Shown in pieces: positions 47,239 to 60,071 of a stretch of 64,000 nt of DNA. The notes under the pieces are model-generated. The model ran no database searches, was not told where the DNA came from, and was given only the letters and a program-made list of their open reading frames with translations. Position 1 is the first letter of the stretch. Each line of letters begins with the position of its first letter. The translations under genes were made by a program, and so were the position numbers. Source of the stretch: Ischnura elegans (lineage: Eukaryota; Arthropoda; Insecta; Odonata; Coenagrionidae); NCBI RefSeq assembly GCF_921293095.1, contig NC_060247.1, forward strand, positions 53,541,111 to 53,605,110. Direction: 5' to 3'.

Positions 47239-47375
47239 TTCAGCTTATTAAAACAACTTGTCTGTTTCCACACTATTTTATTTTCACCGACCATTGTTTC
47301 GGCAACTTGTGCGGAAACCATGGTCGGTGAAAAAAGAATAGCGTTGAAACAGACAAGTTGTTTTAATAAGCTGAA
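47239..47375. mobile_element. Foldback element FB-M, 62-bp arms
   Basis: Inverted repeats at 47239-47300 and 47314-47375 with about 5 mismatches in 62 and a 13-bp spacer. Both arms read GAAAC(A/C)ATGGTCGGTG on their respective strands, which could form the GAAA-stem-GUC half of a hammerhead ribozyme. No CUGANGA box is visible next to it. The arm segment TCCACACT-TATTTT resembles the arms of FB-L (TTCCACACTTTATTTT), suggesting a shared lineage. A possible duplication TGGAAAT (47224-47230 and 47396-47402) is weak. Confidence 0.6.
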
Positions 47376-47409
47376 CAAATATTTTTTTAATTATTTGGAA
47401 ATTTAACCA

Positions 47410-48000
47410 ATCATGTATAATATTCTTCTTATCGCAATATGCTAATTATTGTGCTAGATAATTAGCTACTTGTTAATAAATTATGTGCGCGGCTCTTCTT
47501 GAGACTGTGGAATATAAGAAAATGATATAGTTTTTCATAATTTTCATAGCTAAATTTATTTTTAAGTTATGAAATAATTCTGTCAAATAGTACCTACTAT
47601 AATTTCGCAGCTTCTCCCGTCATCAGCAATGAAATTAGGGTAATTTACCCCTTGGAGTAAAAACTGATGTAAATAATTTTTTTAAATTACTAGTTATAAT
47701 ATGTTCAATTTCCACGGGAGCTGTTATTCACATATTGTTGCCATTATATGTTTCAATTTTTATGCATGGTAAAAATTTTATCTATAGACGTATTTAATAG
47801 CAAGTATGACTAAAATTGGTTTGCACAGAATAACCAAGAGCGCCAGAAGTTTCCGTTGTCCTAATATATAAGTACGTATCGCCACATGGTAGATTTAATC
47901 TGCACAGGAACTCCCGCAGTGTATCCTCTAAAAGGATACGTAATTACGCCATCTCGTTTTTGTATGCGATGAAAAAAAACCTACAAAACAAGGTTGTTTG
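47410..48000. other. Unassigned DNA
   Basis: No gene or element was recognised. Confidence 0.45.
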
Positions 48001-48009
48001 TTGGTTATA

Positions 48010-48950
48010 ATCGAACGATTCGGAGCGTTGGAACTTCGTTCCCATCAATTATTCAAGTGTCCACCATTATTCTCTCATTTTCTCCTTGCGTCACCCTGGT
48101 CCAGACCCAGCCGCTGTGTTACGCTTTGTCATATTTTGCATTCAACGCTCCCCTCCCCTTGGCTTCCTTAATGATCCTTCCTTCTTTACAGCTCCTTTTC
48201 CCGTTTTCCAACGCCGAGGTTGACACCCTGCCTCACGTATTCCCCGTCATCCCACCGTCGTCATTTCCTTTTCGAAAGAAAAAAAATTATAACGCAATCT
48301 TCCCGGTTCTCTGTCCACTCTGTCAAATGCGTTTTCTCTCTCTCACGTTCATGGGGCCACGATGTTATGTATGGACGACTGGACGAACTCAACTCGCCAC
48401 AGCGTCTACTTGCGTACTTTCTTTGCTTACGTGTCTGCCGGGCCGTCGTGGCGTTCCTCTCATCTCTTTCCCGAATGAAAAGAGAATGACCTAGGGAAAC
48501 CGGAATCAGGTCTCAAGATAATGATGCTGGTATCTCTTGGCCGAGGGGTGGAATCCCTTTATACTTATCGTCGAAGGAAGAGTCTTCCCTCGATATCGTC
48601 CGTTTCTGGCCTTCCCACCGGTCCCACCTATCGCGATTCCCCGCTCCCCCTGCCTTCTCCGGTGTTGGAAGGTAATCGGGAGATTTGGAGGTGGGGTTGT
48701 GATGGTATCGGTTTTTTTCCTGTGTGCCGGAGTGAAAGGAAAGGGGTGGGTGGCTTTGGTTGGTCCAGGTCTGGGCTTGATGAGCCGGATGCGAGACCTG
48801 GTCCTTTTGGTTGATGGGTGAGCCTTCTGTCCGGATGGCTTCAAATTTTCCTTGCTGTCTTTCCGCTCGTCCTGCAACGATTTAACATTTGTCTTCCTCC
48901 AATTCGGGGCCTGAATGCTCTTAGAAAGAGGATCGCTTGATGCCTCCACC
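48010..48950. promoter_or_regulatory. GC-rich island with CT-rich left half
   Basis: About 940 bp of raised GC with CpG. Overlapping ORFs on both strands (up to 166 codons) have no recognised motif. One minus-strand frame (48949-48506, 147 codons) is rich in Lys/Arg/Pro/Thr but matches no family I know. Confidence 0.35.
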
Positions 48951-48954
48951 CAGT

Positions 48955-49475
48955 AATTTACTTATCTTTAAACTATACCAGCCCAGCCGTCTGTTTTTCA
49001 GGATTATTAATGTTGTCAGCCTTTCTCATACGTTCAAGATATTATTTGAACTATAAAACTGCGATTTGTCGAAGTTTTTAAGTTATTTGAATTCATCTCA
49101 TGGTCTATACGCACTGTAAGTGTGGGTAAACCCCTAGGTCTGTTTTAACGAGTGAGTTAAATATTTCCACCTTTATAACATCTTGAAGAGGTAGTTTATG
49201 TCTTGAAATATTAATAAGTCAGAATTTGAGCTTTAAAATTTCGTTCAGTTATCAGTTTCTGACTTAAACTTTATACGAGAAAGAAGGGTATTTGGTATAG
49301 GTATGTTATCACTTCTCTGCTATTTAAGCTGAAAGCAATTTTCCTTAGCGTCAAAACAAGTGCACGAGGAGTCCTCGCTCTTTCATATTTATAAAAAGTG
49401 TCCCATTATCTAGAATAGCAGTTTTTCAACTCAGTTCGTAGAATTTCTTTTGTCGTGATCAAATTGGACGTTCCT
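48955..49475. other. Unassigned DNA between islands
   Basis: No feature was recognised. Confidence 0.4.
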
Positions 49476-49479
49476 GACT

Positions 49480-50060
49480 CGGCACCTGGCTGTATAATTT
49501 TCGCGCTTCTCGTCCACGTCTTGAAACAAGAATTTTGACTTCTCCTCCGTAGCGCACTTTGATAGCTCTCGAGAGACTCCGAAGCTCGTTAGCACATGAA
49601 GGTGCGTTGGTTTATGAGGGGTGACTCTTATTCTCTCTCTCCCGCGCGCATTTTCGCCGCTGGCTGGACATTCACGTCTGTTTGTCTTTTTTTATGGCGC
49701 GACTTCCGGTCTTTGGCGGCAAGAAGTGAGAAAGCGGAGGAGGGGAATATCATTGGTGATTTTTTTTATTGTTGACGGCCAGTTGTTATGGCCACTGCTT
49801 GGCCCAATGCGCCCTTTAAGGTTGGTTGTGTTAGTGCTCGTCCAAATGAGAAAAAAAGAGGTCGAGTAAGGCTGTTATAGCAGAAGATCTGGGAGCTGGT
49901 TCGTCCTTCTTACTGATGCCCCAAAGGTGTTTGTGTCTCTGACTTCCGTTTTTTTTGTGTCACTTTACCGCTTCACCACGTGACTCAAGGTTGCCCCCAT
50001 TGGCACTGGCGGAGAACATTGCCGCCTTCCGGGAAGCTGCTCATCTTCCCCAAGCGCTGG
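49480..50060. promoter_or_regulatory. GC-rich island
   Basis: Raised GC and CpG. The plus strand at about 49985-50111 has a short coding-like frame (LALAENIAAFREAAHLPQAL), but no ATG, no clean splice acceptor and no family match, so it is not called as an exon. Confidence 0.3.
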
Positions 50061-50064
50061 AAGC

Positions 50065-53000
50065 GATCGTGGAAATATTTAAAGTTATCTTAATCCTTTA
50101 CAAGGGGTGCTAATTCCGCATTTAATTACATAGAATCCATTACGATTACTGTCTCAAGCCGGGTTGTTGCAATAACTCATTTAATCTTGGAGGATCTCAG
50201 CATTCTATGGCCGGATTATTTCTTCCAGAGAATTTTTATTAGGCTTTCTGCTAGTAATATTTTATTTTAAGGATATGTGTGCTTTTTAAAACATTTTACC
50301 AGTACATCATGAAGTTTTGGTCGTGGTGGGTGAGGTCTTCACCGAATATGACTAATTTCATTTTTATAGTTAGGGATTAATTTCTAGTGTTGGTGAAATA
50401 CTCTAGGATAAAGAACAATAAACATTTTTTGACTGTGATGCATGAAAATTACGTGAAATAACAATTTATACTTTAAACTTTCGCATTTTTTTTAAAATTT
50501 GTCTTTAAGAATTAAATGGGATTAAAACTCCGTGTATTTCTCATTTCTCCCTCGACCTTGTACCTAATTATTTCAAGAGCAATGTCCATCTCATTCCTCG
50601 CTTTAAGCTCCAGACAAACCTTTAAATTTCATTTGTTCAAATGTATGCAGCATTTAAACAAATTGACTATCATCCTTTTGCTCTCCAATTACGGTGTCAG
50701 CGTCTCGAAGAACTTGTTTTGAAGAAGCTCTGTTTACTAAACTTTAATTAATGGAAATATCAGCTGGAAAGCTAAGCTCAACCTAATTATTTTTTCCTAT
50801 TGTCAATAGAACATTCAAATTAATGCACCTCCTAAATATGTTTTGCATGCACTACGGCTTACGCTCACCTGTTTTAAATAAGATTTTCTAATGTTGCTAA
50901 TCAAGAAATATAATAAAAATAGAGGGAAGATATATTCTGAAGGATAAATTATGAATGATGTTTGTAATTACGCTCGTGAAAATAATTACGCATTTTATCT
51001 CTTTCAGGCTTAATTTACGCAAAGAAATATCATTCTTCACTCATACGGGGACATGGGGAGAATTTCTGCATTGGTAAGTGTAATGTTTTATGTCGTGACT
51101 TGGTTTTAAGTATCGAAAATAGCTGTGACTTAATCATGAAAATAAATCCAAGATGCGGTGTAAATAGCTCTCTGCATTTATACCGGGAGAGGCCTACAAG
51201 GGCACTACTCTAAGTTTCAGTGATGGGACTTCATATTGCCTCAAGGGCTGGTGAGTATCATCAGCTCCTAAGGTATTAGAACAGGTTCTCACTTGAATGT
51301 TGTTCAGGATGAAGGCCATTAAATCGCCTAGAATAAAGCTCTAACCATTTAAAAATGCCACCCATTGGAAAAGCATATAATTCTTCTTCATTACATTTTT
51401 ATTTAATTATTCATTTTTAAAGATATGAAGGATAATAATATTAATAACAATGATAATAATCGCTATGAACTGCTCTCATACTGTTAACAGTTCTATTTGG
51501 TGCAACTACCGATGTTTTTTAATTTCATAGTACCCAGTTTCAGTTTCAGCCCTTTGTGGCTCATAGTTCAATTCCTTATTGTCATTCCATTTTTTAAGAT
51601 GATTTAAAATACTTGATGTTATTTTTTGAAATTCGATATAATTTTAATTAAGAAGTGTTGTTAATGGAATCCAAATGAATATATTAAGTTCTCCATATTA
51701 TATTCATGATTACCATACAGACTTACAGTATCATAATATCATAGCTCGAGCCCTCTATCATCGTATTCGCTCAATTGCCATATCTGAATTCTGGCTAGTA
51801 TTTCACGGTGGATACGTGGTAAATACGTCATTATTATCCACTCATCGCTTCTTCATCCACGATATCCGTGTCTCTGAGTCATCTGGGCCTGACGTTTTTT
51901 TTATGGGCGTTTCTTACCTTCTCTCTCTCCCTAATATGTGCCTTGACCCCCTCGCTTATTTTCACTTCTCGCCCTTCGTGTCTTCCCTCACAGCTCATCT
52001 CCAATCCCTTGGATCGTCCGAATCTCACACACAGTCCTTTTCTCACGAGGATTGATGAGTAAGTCATTTCGTTGGGGTGGATATTCTTAGAGGGCATCTC
52101 GTAGTCAGTTTGTATTAGCTTATTCCCCTTCAACTCTCTTAGCTCTATGTACTTGATCCTGTGCTCTGCTTTGTGTTGTACTGATGCCCAATGCCGGTGT
52201 CGTAATAGACCTGATATATTGGGCCTTTTCCAACGGTAACCTTGCGATGGTTGTTCTTAACCCCTAGAGGCAGATGTTTCTATGTCAAGTTTATAGCGTT
52301 GATGATAATAAGCATTAACCCATTTGAGAAGAGCATATTAGGACGCAGATCTAGTCGTATCTATTGCCAGCCCCTACTCGCCTGAATGTGAAATAATCTG
52401 AGTACATATGATCACACGTCTGTAACTCAGTGAGTAGCAGCCGTGTGGTCAGATGTAATCAGGTCTTCGAGGTGAGCTCTACCCGCATATGTATCATTAA
52501 ATTTCCTGGTTAAGGCAGTGAATGATCGAGTTGTTAACGATGTCGTTTACTGGCCATCAAATCTTCTATCAACAACTAAACCAAAGGCACACAATAAGTA
52601 AAGGTTCTAGCCGGTGAAGATGGTGAAAAGTGCCCCCCGATTTTTTGAAAAATAAAAAATATACATTGAAGTGCATCAAAAATTGAGTGTTTCCCCAAAG
52701 TTTCACGCCTAAACAATGGATAATAACACCAAAAAAATTAAACACGATTTTTAGTTTTTTGACCATATCTCCAATTTTTATTTTTGTAAAATCGTAATTT
52801 TGATTTTAAAATATAAATAAAATTGCGTTCTACCACCCTGATTTTTTTCAAAATTTTAACACCGAAAACTGAACTTTTACATAAATTTGAAATATTCAAA
52901 ATTAAATTAAAAAATTTAGGAGACAAAAGACACGCCGAAAAAATATATGTTATTACCCCTACATCAAAGTATATACCAAATTTTTTTCAGATTTTTAAAA

Positions 53001-54885
53001 TTGGTGAAACACTGTCAAAAACACGAAAAACTGTTTTGCGCCATTTGCATCTATGTATTCCAGGCGGATATTTGAATTGATTGCTGAGAGCAACGATTGT
53101 TGATCAGTTTGTAATATTATTGATTAAGGCTACAAATTAGCATAAACAATTATCACATAAAGTTTAGTCGTAATTATTGGTTTTAACCATACTGCTAAGC
53201 TTTAAGTTCGTCTTCCAGCTTCGAGAAATACAATGACTGCCGTAAATGTTTTTCTTTCATCTCTCCTGACATTAATTACGACGAATATAAGACGAATGGC
53301 AAGGATATGTTTTCACCGGTCTTCGAATTTTACGTTACACCTTCGTTCCCTAGGTTTTTTTTAAGGTATCAGTTACCTAGAGCTTCTATCAAATTATTCA
53401 AAAATAAAAATTTGTCATATTCTATGGATTGGGGTTTTTGGAAAAACTAATAAATAATAAAATCTGGATCATTAACTTTATCATGGACGAAATACATAAT
53501 ATTTTAAGATATTAAGAGATAGAGAAACAAAGTATTTCCAAGTACCGTTGGATAAGCTGTTTGAATAACTAGATGCATGATAAAAAATATTTAAGTCGAG
53601 CTCTTCACATCAACCGTATAGTTTGCCACACGCCTAGGATCTGTCCGAATATTTCGTGAGCATGCGATGACTGATTTTACTTTTCTGGCAGTGATTCTGT
53701 AGTTTTACAATAAATCTTTGATATGCTTTTTTGCCTATTCTACAGCTGTTCCATTATTTACCTCTCGTAACGGCCATATGTATTTTGAAATAACCATCGG
53801 TAATCTTATCCAAGATGTTTTTCTCTAGAAGTATGGTCCAAGTAGCATCCCCATTTCATAAGATCAGTTGATGTGGAAAAATATGTTGACCTTAAGTCTT
53901 ATATGCTTTTAAAATATGCGTTGTTGGCTTTAGAATCAGCATGGATAAATATTAATGGACTTTTAGGTATTTTCTGAGAGAAATCAAGACGCATTTGAAA
54001 CTTAGGATGTGTTCAAAGTATTTAATGACCCAGTATATGTTAATCCTGTTTTTATTTTACACGTATGATCAACTCAACCAGGAATAATAGAGTGCAAACC
54101 TATGTGTAATATGTTATACTTGCTTGTAAATTGAAGCCATGTCAAAATGCTATCACTTACGGAGATTCCAAGTATATAAAGAAGTTTTTGTTGTATAGTT
54201 GGGATGATGTAGGTTCCAGGCCTTCGTGAGGTGAATGGTATGTACGGATCTACTGGCTTCACTGACTAAAGGGAAATGGAATACCGATTAATGCGTAAAG
54301 ATTGGCTGTTTTTTCGATCTTGATGTGTTTGTAGATGACGGTAGCTCTATGACGGCTTGCGTGTATTTATATGGTCGTTCGAACACGCCTGCCGTCACAG
54401 GAAACCATTGTCTTAATTCCCTTGGCCGCAGAAATGAAAGTTAGTAGAGACAGTTTGGCGACATCGGAGACGATATTCATCTGAGAAGATAAGGAAATAA
54501 CTACTGTTGGTAGGAGAATGGGGTATCCATATGAGTGATTTTGCCTTGATTCGGAAATAACTGAATTAATTCCAATATAGCTAAAGAAAAACATTAACCT
54601 TAATTAAATAACAAGTTCACTGTTGAATTCATGTGCATCAAAGTTTATGGCGAGTTCCATGTTTCTTTTAAAGTGAGAAAATTATTATTTATATAAACTT
54701 AAAACAATCGTAAAATGTGAAGTTAGAACTGTAAAATGCAGTGTAAATCCATGTTGAGTGGGGTTTTACTATTAACTTTTTACTTTAATGCTAGTCGTTT
54801 GACAAAAATCTTGATTCGCTTCTTTAGCATTGTGTAAATAATATTATCTCGGATTGCATGTCATATTTTCAGCTTAATTAAAGGC
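50065..54885. other. AT-rich unassigned DNA
   Basis: Includes an A/T-rich low-complexity block at 52620-53060 with many short poly-A and poly-T runs. The 126-codon open frame at 51675-52055 has no recognised domain. No RNA gene was seen. Confidence 0.5.
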
Positions 54886-54887
54886 CT

Positions 54888-54930
54888 TATTTGTTGGATT
54901 AATTATTGTATTTGTTGGATTAATTATTAT
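54888..54930 (+). repeat. Short tandem duplication
   Basis: TATTTGTTGGATTAATTATT occurs twice, side by side. Confidence 0.8.
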
Positions 54931-54934
54931 ATAT

Positions 54935-56480
54935 GCCTTATGCATGTATAATATTGTGTCTTATGTTAGTGCTTATAAAATTATCTCACTTTTTCACACT
55001 GTTTCATTCCATAAAAAATATTTTTTTCGTACGCGTGAGTTCAAGCTGAGTTTGGAATAGGTAGCGGAAGTGACAGGATTACTTCAGTCTCGTCCTAATT
55101 GATATGAACCAATAAATATGTGCGCGAAATTATTTTATTTTTTGGTTGGGAGAGTAAGAAGGATTATACTATACGTTAGATTAAATCAATATATTAATTT
55201 TATTTTTTCCAGCCATAGTAAGATGTCGCGGCTAAAATACACAGTAAACTAGTTGAGGGGGACATCATCCCTCTTCTGTTGCCCCTCGTACCGACTATGC
55301 AGTTGGTCAATACCTTTCGGAGGAGGGATTTGCGACATGCTCAGAAATAGGTCAGATGTCTCCTACGTGGAAGCTCTATTCTACTCAATACTTCGCTGTT
55401 TTTAAAATGGATCAATAATATAGTATTTTGAGATTTTTGAAAAATAGAAATCTTAAGAGTCTAATAGCAATTGTAGTTGCCTTTGAAGATTTACAGCGCG
55501 AATCCTGAATGAGAGGAGAATTTATGTGCATTTCTTTTCGGTTTTCCGGTACGGCCTCAGAACCAAAACCATTGACTCTCCCGTTAGACCTGAATCTCAA
55601 TTAAAGAAACGTATTTTTTTAAAAGAAATATTGGATATTGTTCAAAAGTTGCACACGGCGTTGATCTTAGCATATTTTCTGACCAGTCCTCGACAATTTG
55701 TATTTTTGTCTTTAATAAAAAATCACGTTAACTCAGTCCAGAATTACATGGAGAGGACAGGGATGAGGCTGCCTTTCTACCGTGAATGTGTCTAATCATA
55801 CGCCTGTGGCACAGTCTGTCGTGAACTCTAACCTCACCTATCCAAATAAACTTTTGGGTTCAAACACTTAGCGAGTGAGTTAACTTATTTATATTTTTCG
55901 GAGTAGCTTTTCTCAGGATTTTTACTTGATAATATATGTGCTCATGCCTGAATTCTATGGAGCTTCTTTTTCATTGCCTAAACATAGCTCCTCATTTTTT
56001 GGCGGTACCACTTCAAATTTTAAAGCATTATTTGTTCATTCTCAACTCAACCATGTATCTCTAATACTCAATCAGTTTCCTACTAGTTGAGAAAGAAGCC
56101 ATGTGCTTTGAAAGCTTATGATATTTTTTCCTGAGAGAGTGTTTTTTTTAGTGTTGCTTTTATTAAGTGCTATTAAATTTCTATTTTTATTATTATTCCT
56201 TAAAATGTTTCAGAATTAGCTCCAAATAAAAAAATATCACGCTTGAGTTATCTGACCACGTATGGCATTCTCACGAAAAACTTATGTTCTACCCTCATCC
56301 TAGTTATCCGTTATGTGTGTTTAATCGTTTTTTATTACTATTTTGGAATTTTAAATGCGCTATAGGATTTTTTTTTCAAATTTGATCCAGAATTTAGAAC
56401 ATTGATACATGAGTAGTACTATTGACTGCTTGAAATCCCATTCATACCGACACAGCACACTGCTCAGACTGTACCTATAG
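54935..56480. other. AT-rich unassigned DNA
   Basis: No gene, RNA or element was recognised. Confidence 0.5.
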
Positions 56481-56489
56481 CATTCGAGT

Positions 56490-57430
56490 GAACCGCAACT
56501 TTATCCGGTGGATGATCGCTTTTTCACACTCGCAAACTGTTCCTAGTTCCTGGCGTTGTTCCACGAATGAAACTCGCTCTTTTATTTCATTTCTGAAGCC
56601 CTCCGGAATTAGCCCACGATTCGGCACGTATCTTTCGCCTGGCTGCACTCGCATTCGTTCTAACGCTCGGTTGCGATGCGGAGGCGCAGTGGGTCTTCTG
56701 CGGGTGCTAAGTCGGCCGGCCCTAACCTATTCATCGCTTAAAAAGAGCGACTTCCTCCGGCTGCACTCGCATCGACAAGGGCCGTTACGTCTCATTCTCT
56801 CCCAGCCAAAGCAGAGGAGAGCACCCATTCTCTCTCCCTCAACCTCCTTTGGCCAGGGTTTCCCTCTCTCCATCCCTCACTCATTTGCCGCTTTCCACAT
56901 GATCTGAAAACACCACCACCTCACCCCCGTCCTCCCGCACCCAAAACTGTTTCAACAACCCCCCCCCCCCCCCCCTACTCTTCCCGTCCTACGACGGCCG
57001 TAACTGCCTCCCCCTTCCTCCCTCCCCCTTGTCCAAAGCGCCGTCCTCCCCCACCCCCTTCTCCTCCTCCAACCTCCAACCCCTTCCTTCTCCGTCTCCA
57101 AGGGTCCTTCCTGTAGATCAATACACCCGCCGCCGACGCTACCGCCTACTCCACCCTCCCCCTTACGCTTTCTCCCATCTCTCCACACATTCCTCTTCAC
57201 CTTCCTTTAATCCCATTCTCTTCCGCCTTTTGCCTTGTTTTCCTTTTTTCTTCGTCATTCTCTCCCTTTACCTCTTGCCCTCGTATTTTTATTTACATTC
57301 TTCCCCTCGGGAGAACTTGTATCTTCCTCTTCTTGCTTTGCCTTTTTTCCTCTTTTTACCCCTGTTTTACATTGTGCCCATCCTAAGGTTAATTATTTAT
57401 TCTAAATTTCTTCAACACCTTCTATAGTTA
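56490..57430. promoter_or_regulatory. CpG-rich then CT-rich island
   Basis: The left 400 bp are CpG-rich. The right part is an almost pure polypyrimidine stretch on the plus strand, including C17 near 56961. ORFs (132-139 codons) are composition artefacts. Confidence 0.4.
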
Positions 57431-57714
57431 GCTCATTGGCCTTTCACTTAGCTTTTCTCTTTTGCATTAAGGAAGCTAATTGGCTCAATGAAATCTATGA
57501 ATAATTCCTGAAAAACTTCTCTTTAACTTGTGCTTTTCTTGAGAGGGGTCGGTCTGGGCAAAAAAATATTTCACTTTCAGACAAAATAGCTGTATTTAAG
57601 TAGCAAAGAAAATTCGAAAAACAAATCTGTTCTATCTAAGCTCTAAAGAAATTGAAATGGGATGTAAGAGGAGGAAGTGGACTCATGAAGAGGATTTAAG
57701 AGGGAGAAAGGATT

Positions 57715-58300
57715 AGAGCGTCTATTCTTCTAGCGATACGTTTAGATCATCGTCTGATTCCATGTTGGGAATGATTTTTAGAAGTGCATGGATGATACCA
57801 GCTCCGTAACAGATTATTTAAATTTGGAAGCGATGAAGCTACTAATACCATGCGATATTTAGCCATAAAATTAAGTCACCAAATACGAACATACCTACCT
57901 TTATCATCTTCTTTTGTGTACAATGAAGTAGTTTAGAAATTTAAACAAAATCTAATCTATCTAGATCTTCTATTCTTCCAGCGGCTTCTGATACCGTGTG
58001 ATATTTAGCCATAAAATTAAGTCACCAAATACGAACACACCTTTATCAGCTTCTTTTGTGTACAATTAAGTAGTTTAAAAATTTAAATAAAATCTATTAT
58101 ATCTTGAGCTTATATTCTTCTAGCGGTACATTCATAGCTTCATTTTCTTCTCCCGTATTTGCAATTATTTTTAGGAGTGTATAGGTGACTATAACTCCGG
58201 CGGAATATTGAAATTTGGAACCAATGAACATAGTCGAATGTGTAATGTAAAATTTATCCATCAAGTACGAAAACACCTGCATCAGCTTCCTTTGTGCATC
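57715..58300 (+). repeat. Imperfect tandem repeat, three units
   Basis: Units begin with TATTCTTCTAGCG-type sequence at about 57723, 57970 and 58112. Unit 1 (57723-57960) is complete. Unit 2 (57970-58107) lacks the middle but keeps GATATTTAGCCATAAAATTA, AGTCACCAAATACGAACA and CTTCTTTTGTGTACAAT. Unit 3 (58112-58300) keeps the front and a diverged end and runs into a CT-rich island. No ORF spans the units, so it is not a protein repeat. Confidence 0.7.
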
Positions 58301-58640
58301 CTCTCTCTTCCGCTCGTAATCATCTCGGAAGAATTTCCTCCTGTCTTCGACTCCACCACTCTCTTTCCTTCCGTCTTTTGTCCTTTATCTGCGTCCTTCC
58401 CCGTACGCCGTCTGAGCCGCCCAACCTCCACACCTCGCGACAGACACCCTGTAGCACTCCCCTCCCCTCCCGCTACAACTTTTGCGTCCCATTCCCCGCC
58501 TTCCCCTACAACTGACCACCTCCTCTTTTCAACTCCCCCCTTTTTCATTCTTCTCTTTTTGGTTCCTTCGCCCTCGATATATTCCACCCGCAACCCTATT
58601 GTGTGTTTCCTTCTCCATCCAGTCTAGGTTCGCTCATTCT
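58290..58640. promoter_or_regulatory. CT-rich island
   Basis: About 350 bp of plus-strand CT-rich sequence directly after the tandem repeat. No supported ORF. Confidence 0.35.
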
Positions 58641-58944
58641 TTTGTTAGCCTTAAATGGCCCAGCCTCAACATTTTTAGTTTTATCGATTTTATTTTCAAC
58701 TCAAACAAGGTTTTTTTTCCCGTCAGAGTAAGAGGTGGGGGAGATAAATTTTTTCCATCGGAGCTGATCTGAAAACCAATATCGCTGGGGTTTTTAGTGC
58801 GGTGACTTTAAGCATGCATTCAATATTTCGGTGGAATGCATCAATTCAAAATTTGAAGGGTCTTAGTTCCCTCATTCAGCATGGGCTTGAGTGATATGGG
58901 GTTTTCTAGGCATCCTTGATTATTATTTGTCAATGTTCTGCATT

Positions 58945-59260
58945 TCTTTTGTAAGTTCCAGTTTTATCACGTCGTGAGTACACGAAATATAATTAGTGTT
59001 ATTTCAATAATGATGTAACTATTATTATTAACGCAATGTAAATTCATTTTGATTGACGCACGAGCCATCGTAACTGAAGATTGTAATTGAACAAGTGCCA
59101 GGGTAAATTACGCCTGGAGAAGAGAAAATAATGCTAAAAGTTGATTTTTCAAGCAGGTCTATTTCGCAAGCAGGACTTTCACATCTATTTTAATTTCAGG
59201 AGAAGTGGGAGAAATAATTATACTGTTTCATTTGACAGGGCCAAATTTGATCACTCGGAT
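58945..59260 (+). repeat. Local duplication, unit B1
   Basis: Shares ordered blocks with 60072-60400 and 60413-60705: TTGTAAGTT...GTTTTATCACG, GTCAGTACACG-type, TATTTCAATAATGAT, a GACGCACG-CCATCGTAACTGAA block, GTTAATTTTGCAAG-type, GAGAAGTGGGA-AAATAA and GGCCAAATTTGATCA. No coding potential. Confidence 0.65.
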
Positions 59261-59299
59261 GGGAAAAAATAAGCGTACCTACCTCTAAGAACATGTAAG

Positions 59300-60068
59300 G
59301 TTGCAGTGGAGCGTTACTATTTTCTTTCTTGGTGAATCTAGGGACAAATACCTTTTAAATCCCACACTCCTCCTAGTCGTAGACCGTGGGAGGGAGTGAA
59401 GCATTAAACTGTCTCGATCTGCTGTTTCTGCCCAAATAAAATTCGCAATGCAGAAGTGGCCTCGCCAGGTGTCCCTCATTTACCGTTTCAACAATTGCGA
59501 ATCCGTCGCAGACAATTTCTTTCATTCAAGTGGCTGAGAACGAAGGAGATGTCTTGTTCCGCATGCGAAATATTCCGCGCCGTTTTGCCATTGTTTTTAT
59601 TTTTAAGTGCCGAGACATCTGGAATTTTTCCTTTTTTGGACATTTTTTTCTGTCGGGCCCAAGTGAGCAATCGGTCGAAATAGGCAATTCCCAATCGATT
59701 GCTGCCAGGTGTTTCGACCAAATCTGAGTTTCGACCGCGTCACTGCGCGTCCCGTTCCATCCCCATTTTATTCCCCGTCTCTACCCGCCCCCCCCCCAAC
59801 CCGTCTCTCCCGGTCGTCTCCTCCCTTCGACCCCGGAGTTCCCCCCCCACTATGGTTCCCGTTCCTCCCGCCGCTTCCCGCTCTTCCTCTATCCGTCCCA
59901 TCAGCACTCGGGCGACAGTCTCCTGCTTCCTCCTTATCGCTTTCGTTGTTGCTACCCGCCAGCCACTCTATCCCTACCCCCCCGCCCCCAACCATTTCAT
60001 CCCCACACTAAGTTCGACCCTTCCCATGAGACCCCGGGATTCCGCATCCCTCCCTCGTTCCCAGGAAC
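59300..60068. promoter_or_regulatory. GC- and CT-rich island containing duplication unit A1
   Basis: From about 59715 on it is CT-rich with CpG. The part at 59940-60068 (TTGTTGCTACCCGCCAGCCA, CCAACCATTTCAT, GAGACCCCGGGATT) recurs at 60717-60855. ORFs in several frames are composition artefacts. Confidence 0.4.
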
Positions 60069-60071
60069 ATC

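Noticed and set aside
49985..50111. Coding-looking short frame LALAENIAAFREAAHLPQAL
   Set aside because: No start codon, no clean splice acceptor, no family recognised; 40 codons could be chance in GC-rich DNA.
51215..51290. CTGATGA followed by CCAGCCC on the minus strand, similar to part of FB5
   Set aside because: No GAAA box and no inverted arms nearby; similarity is too short to call a foldback or ribozyme.
52620..53060. A/T-run-rich block that looks repetitive
   Set aside because: No inverted or direct repeats of useful length, no ends, no second copy in the window.
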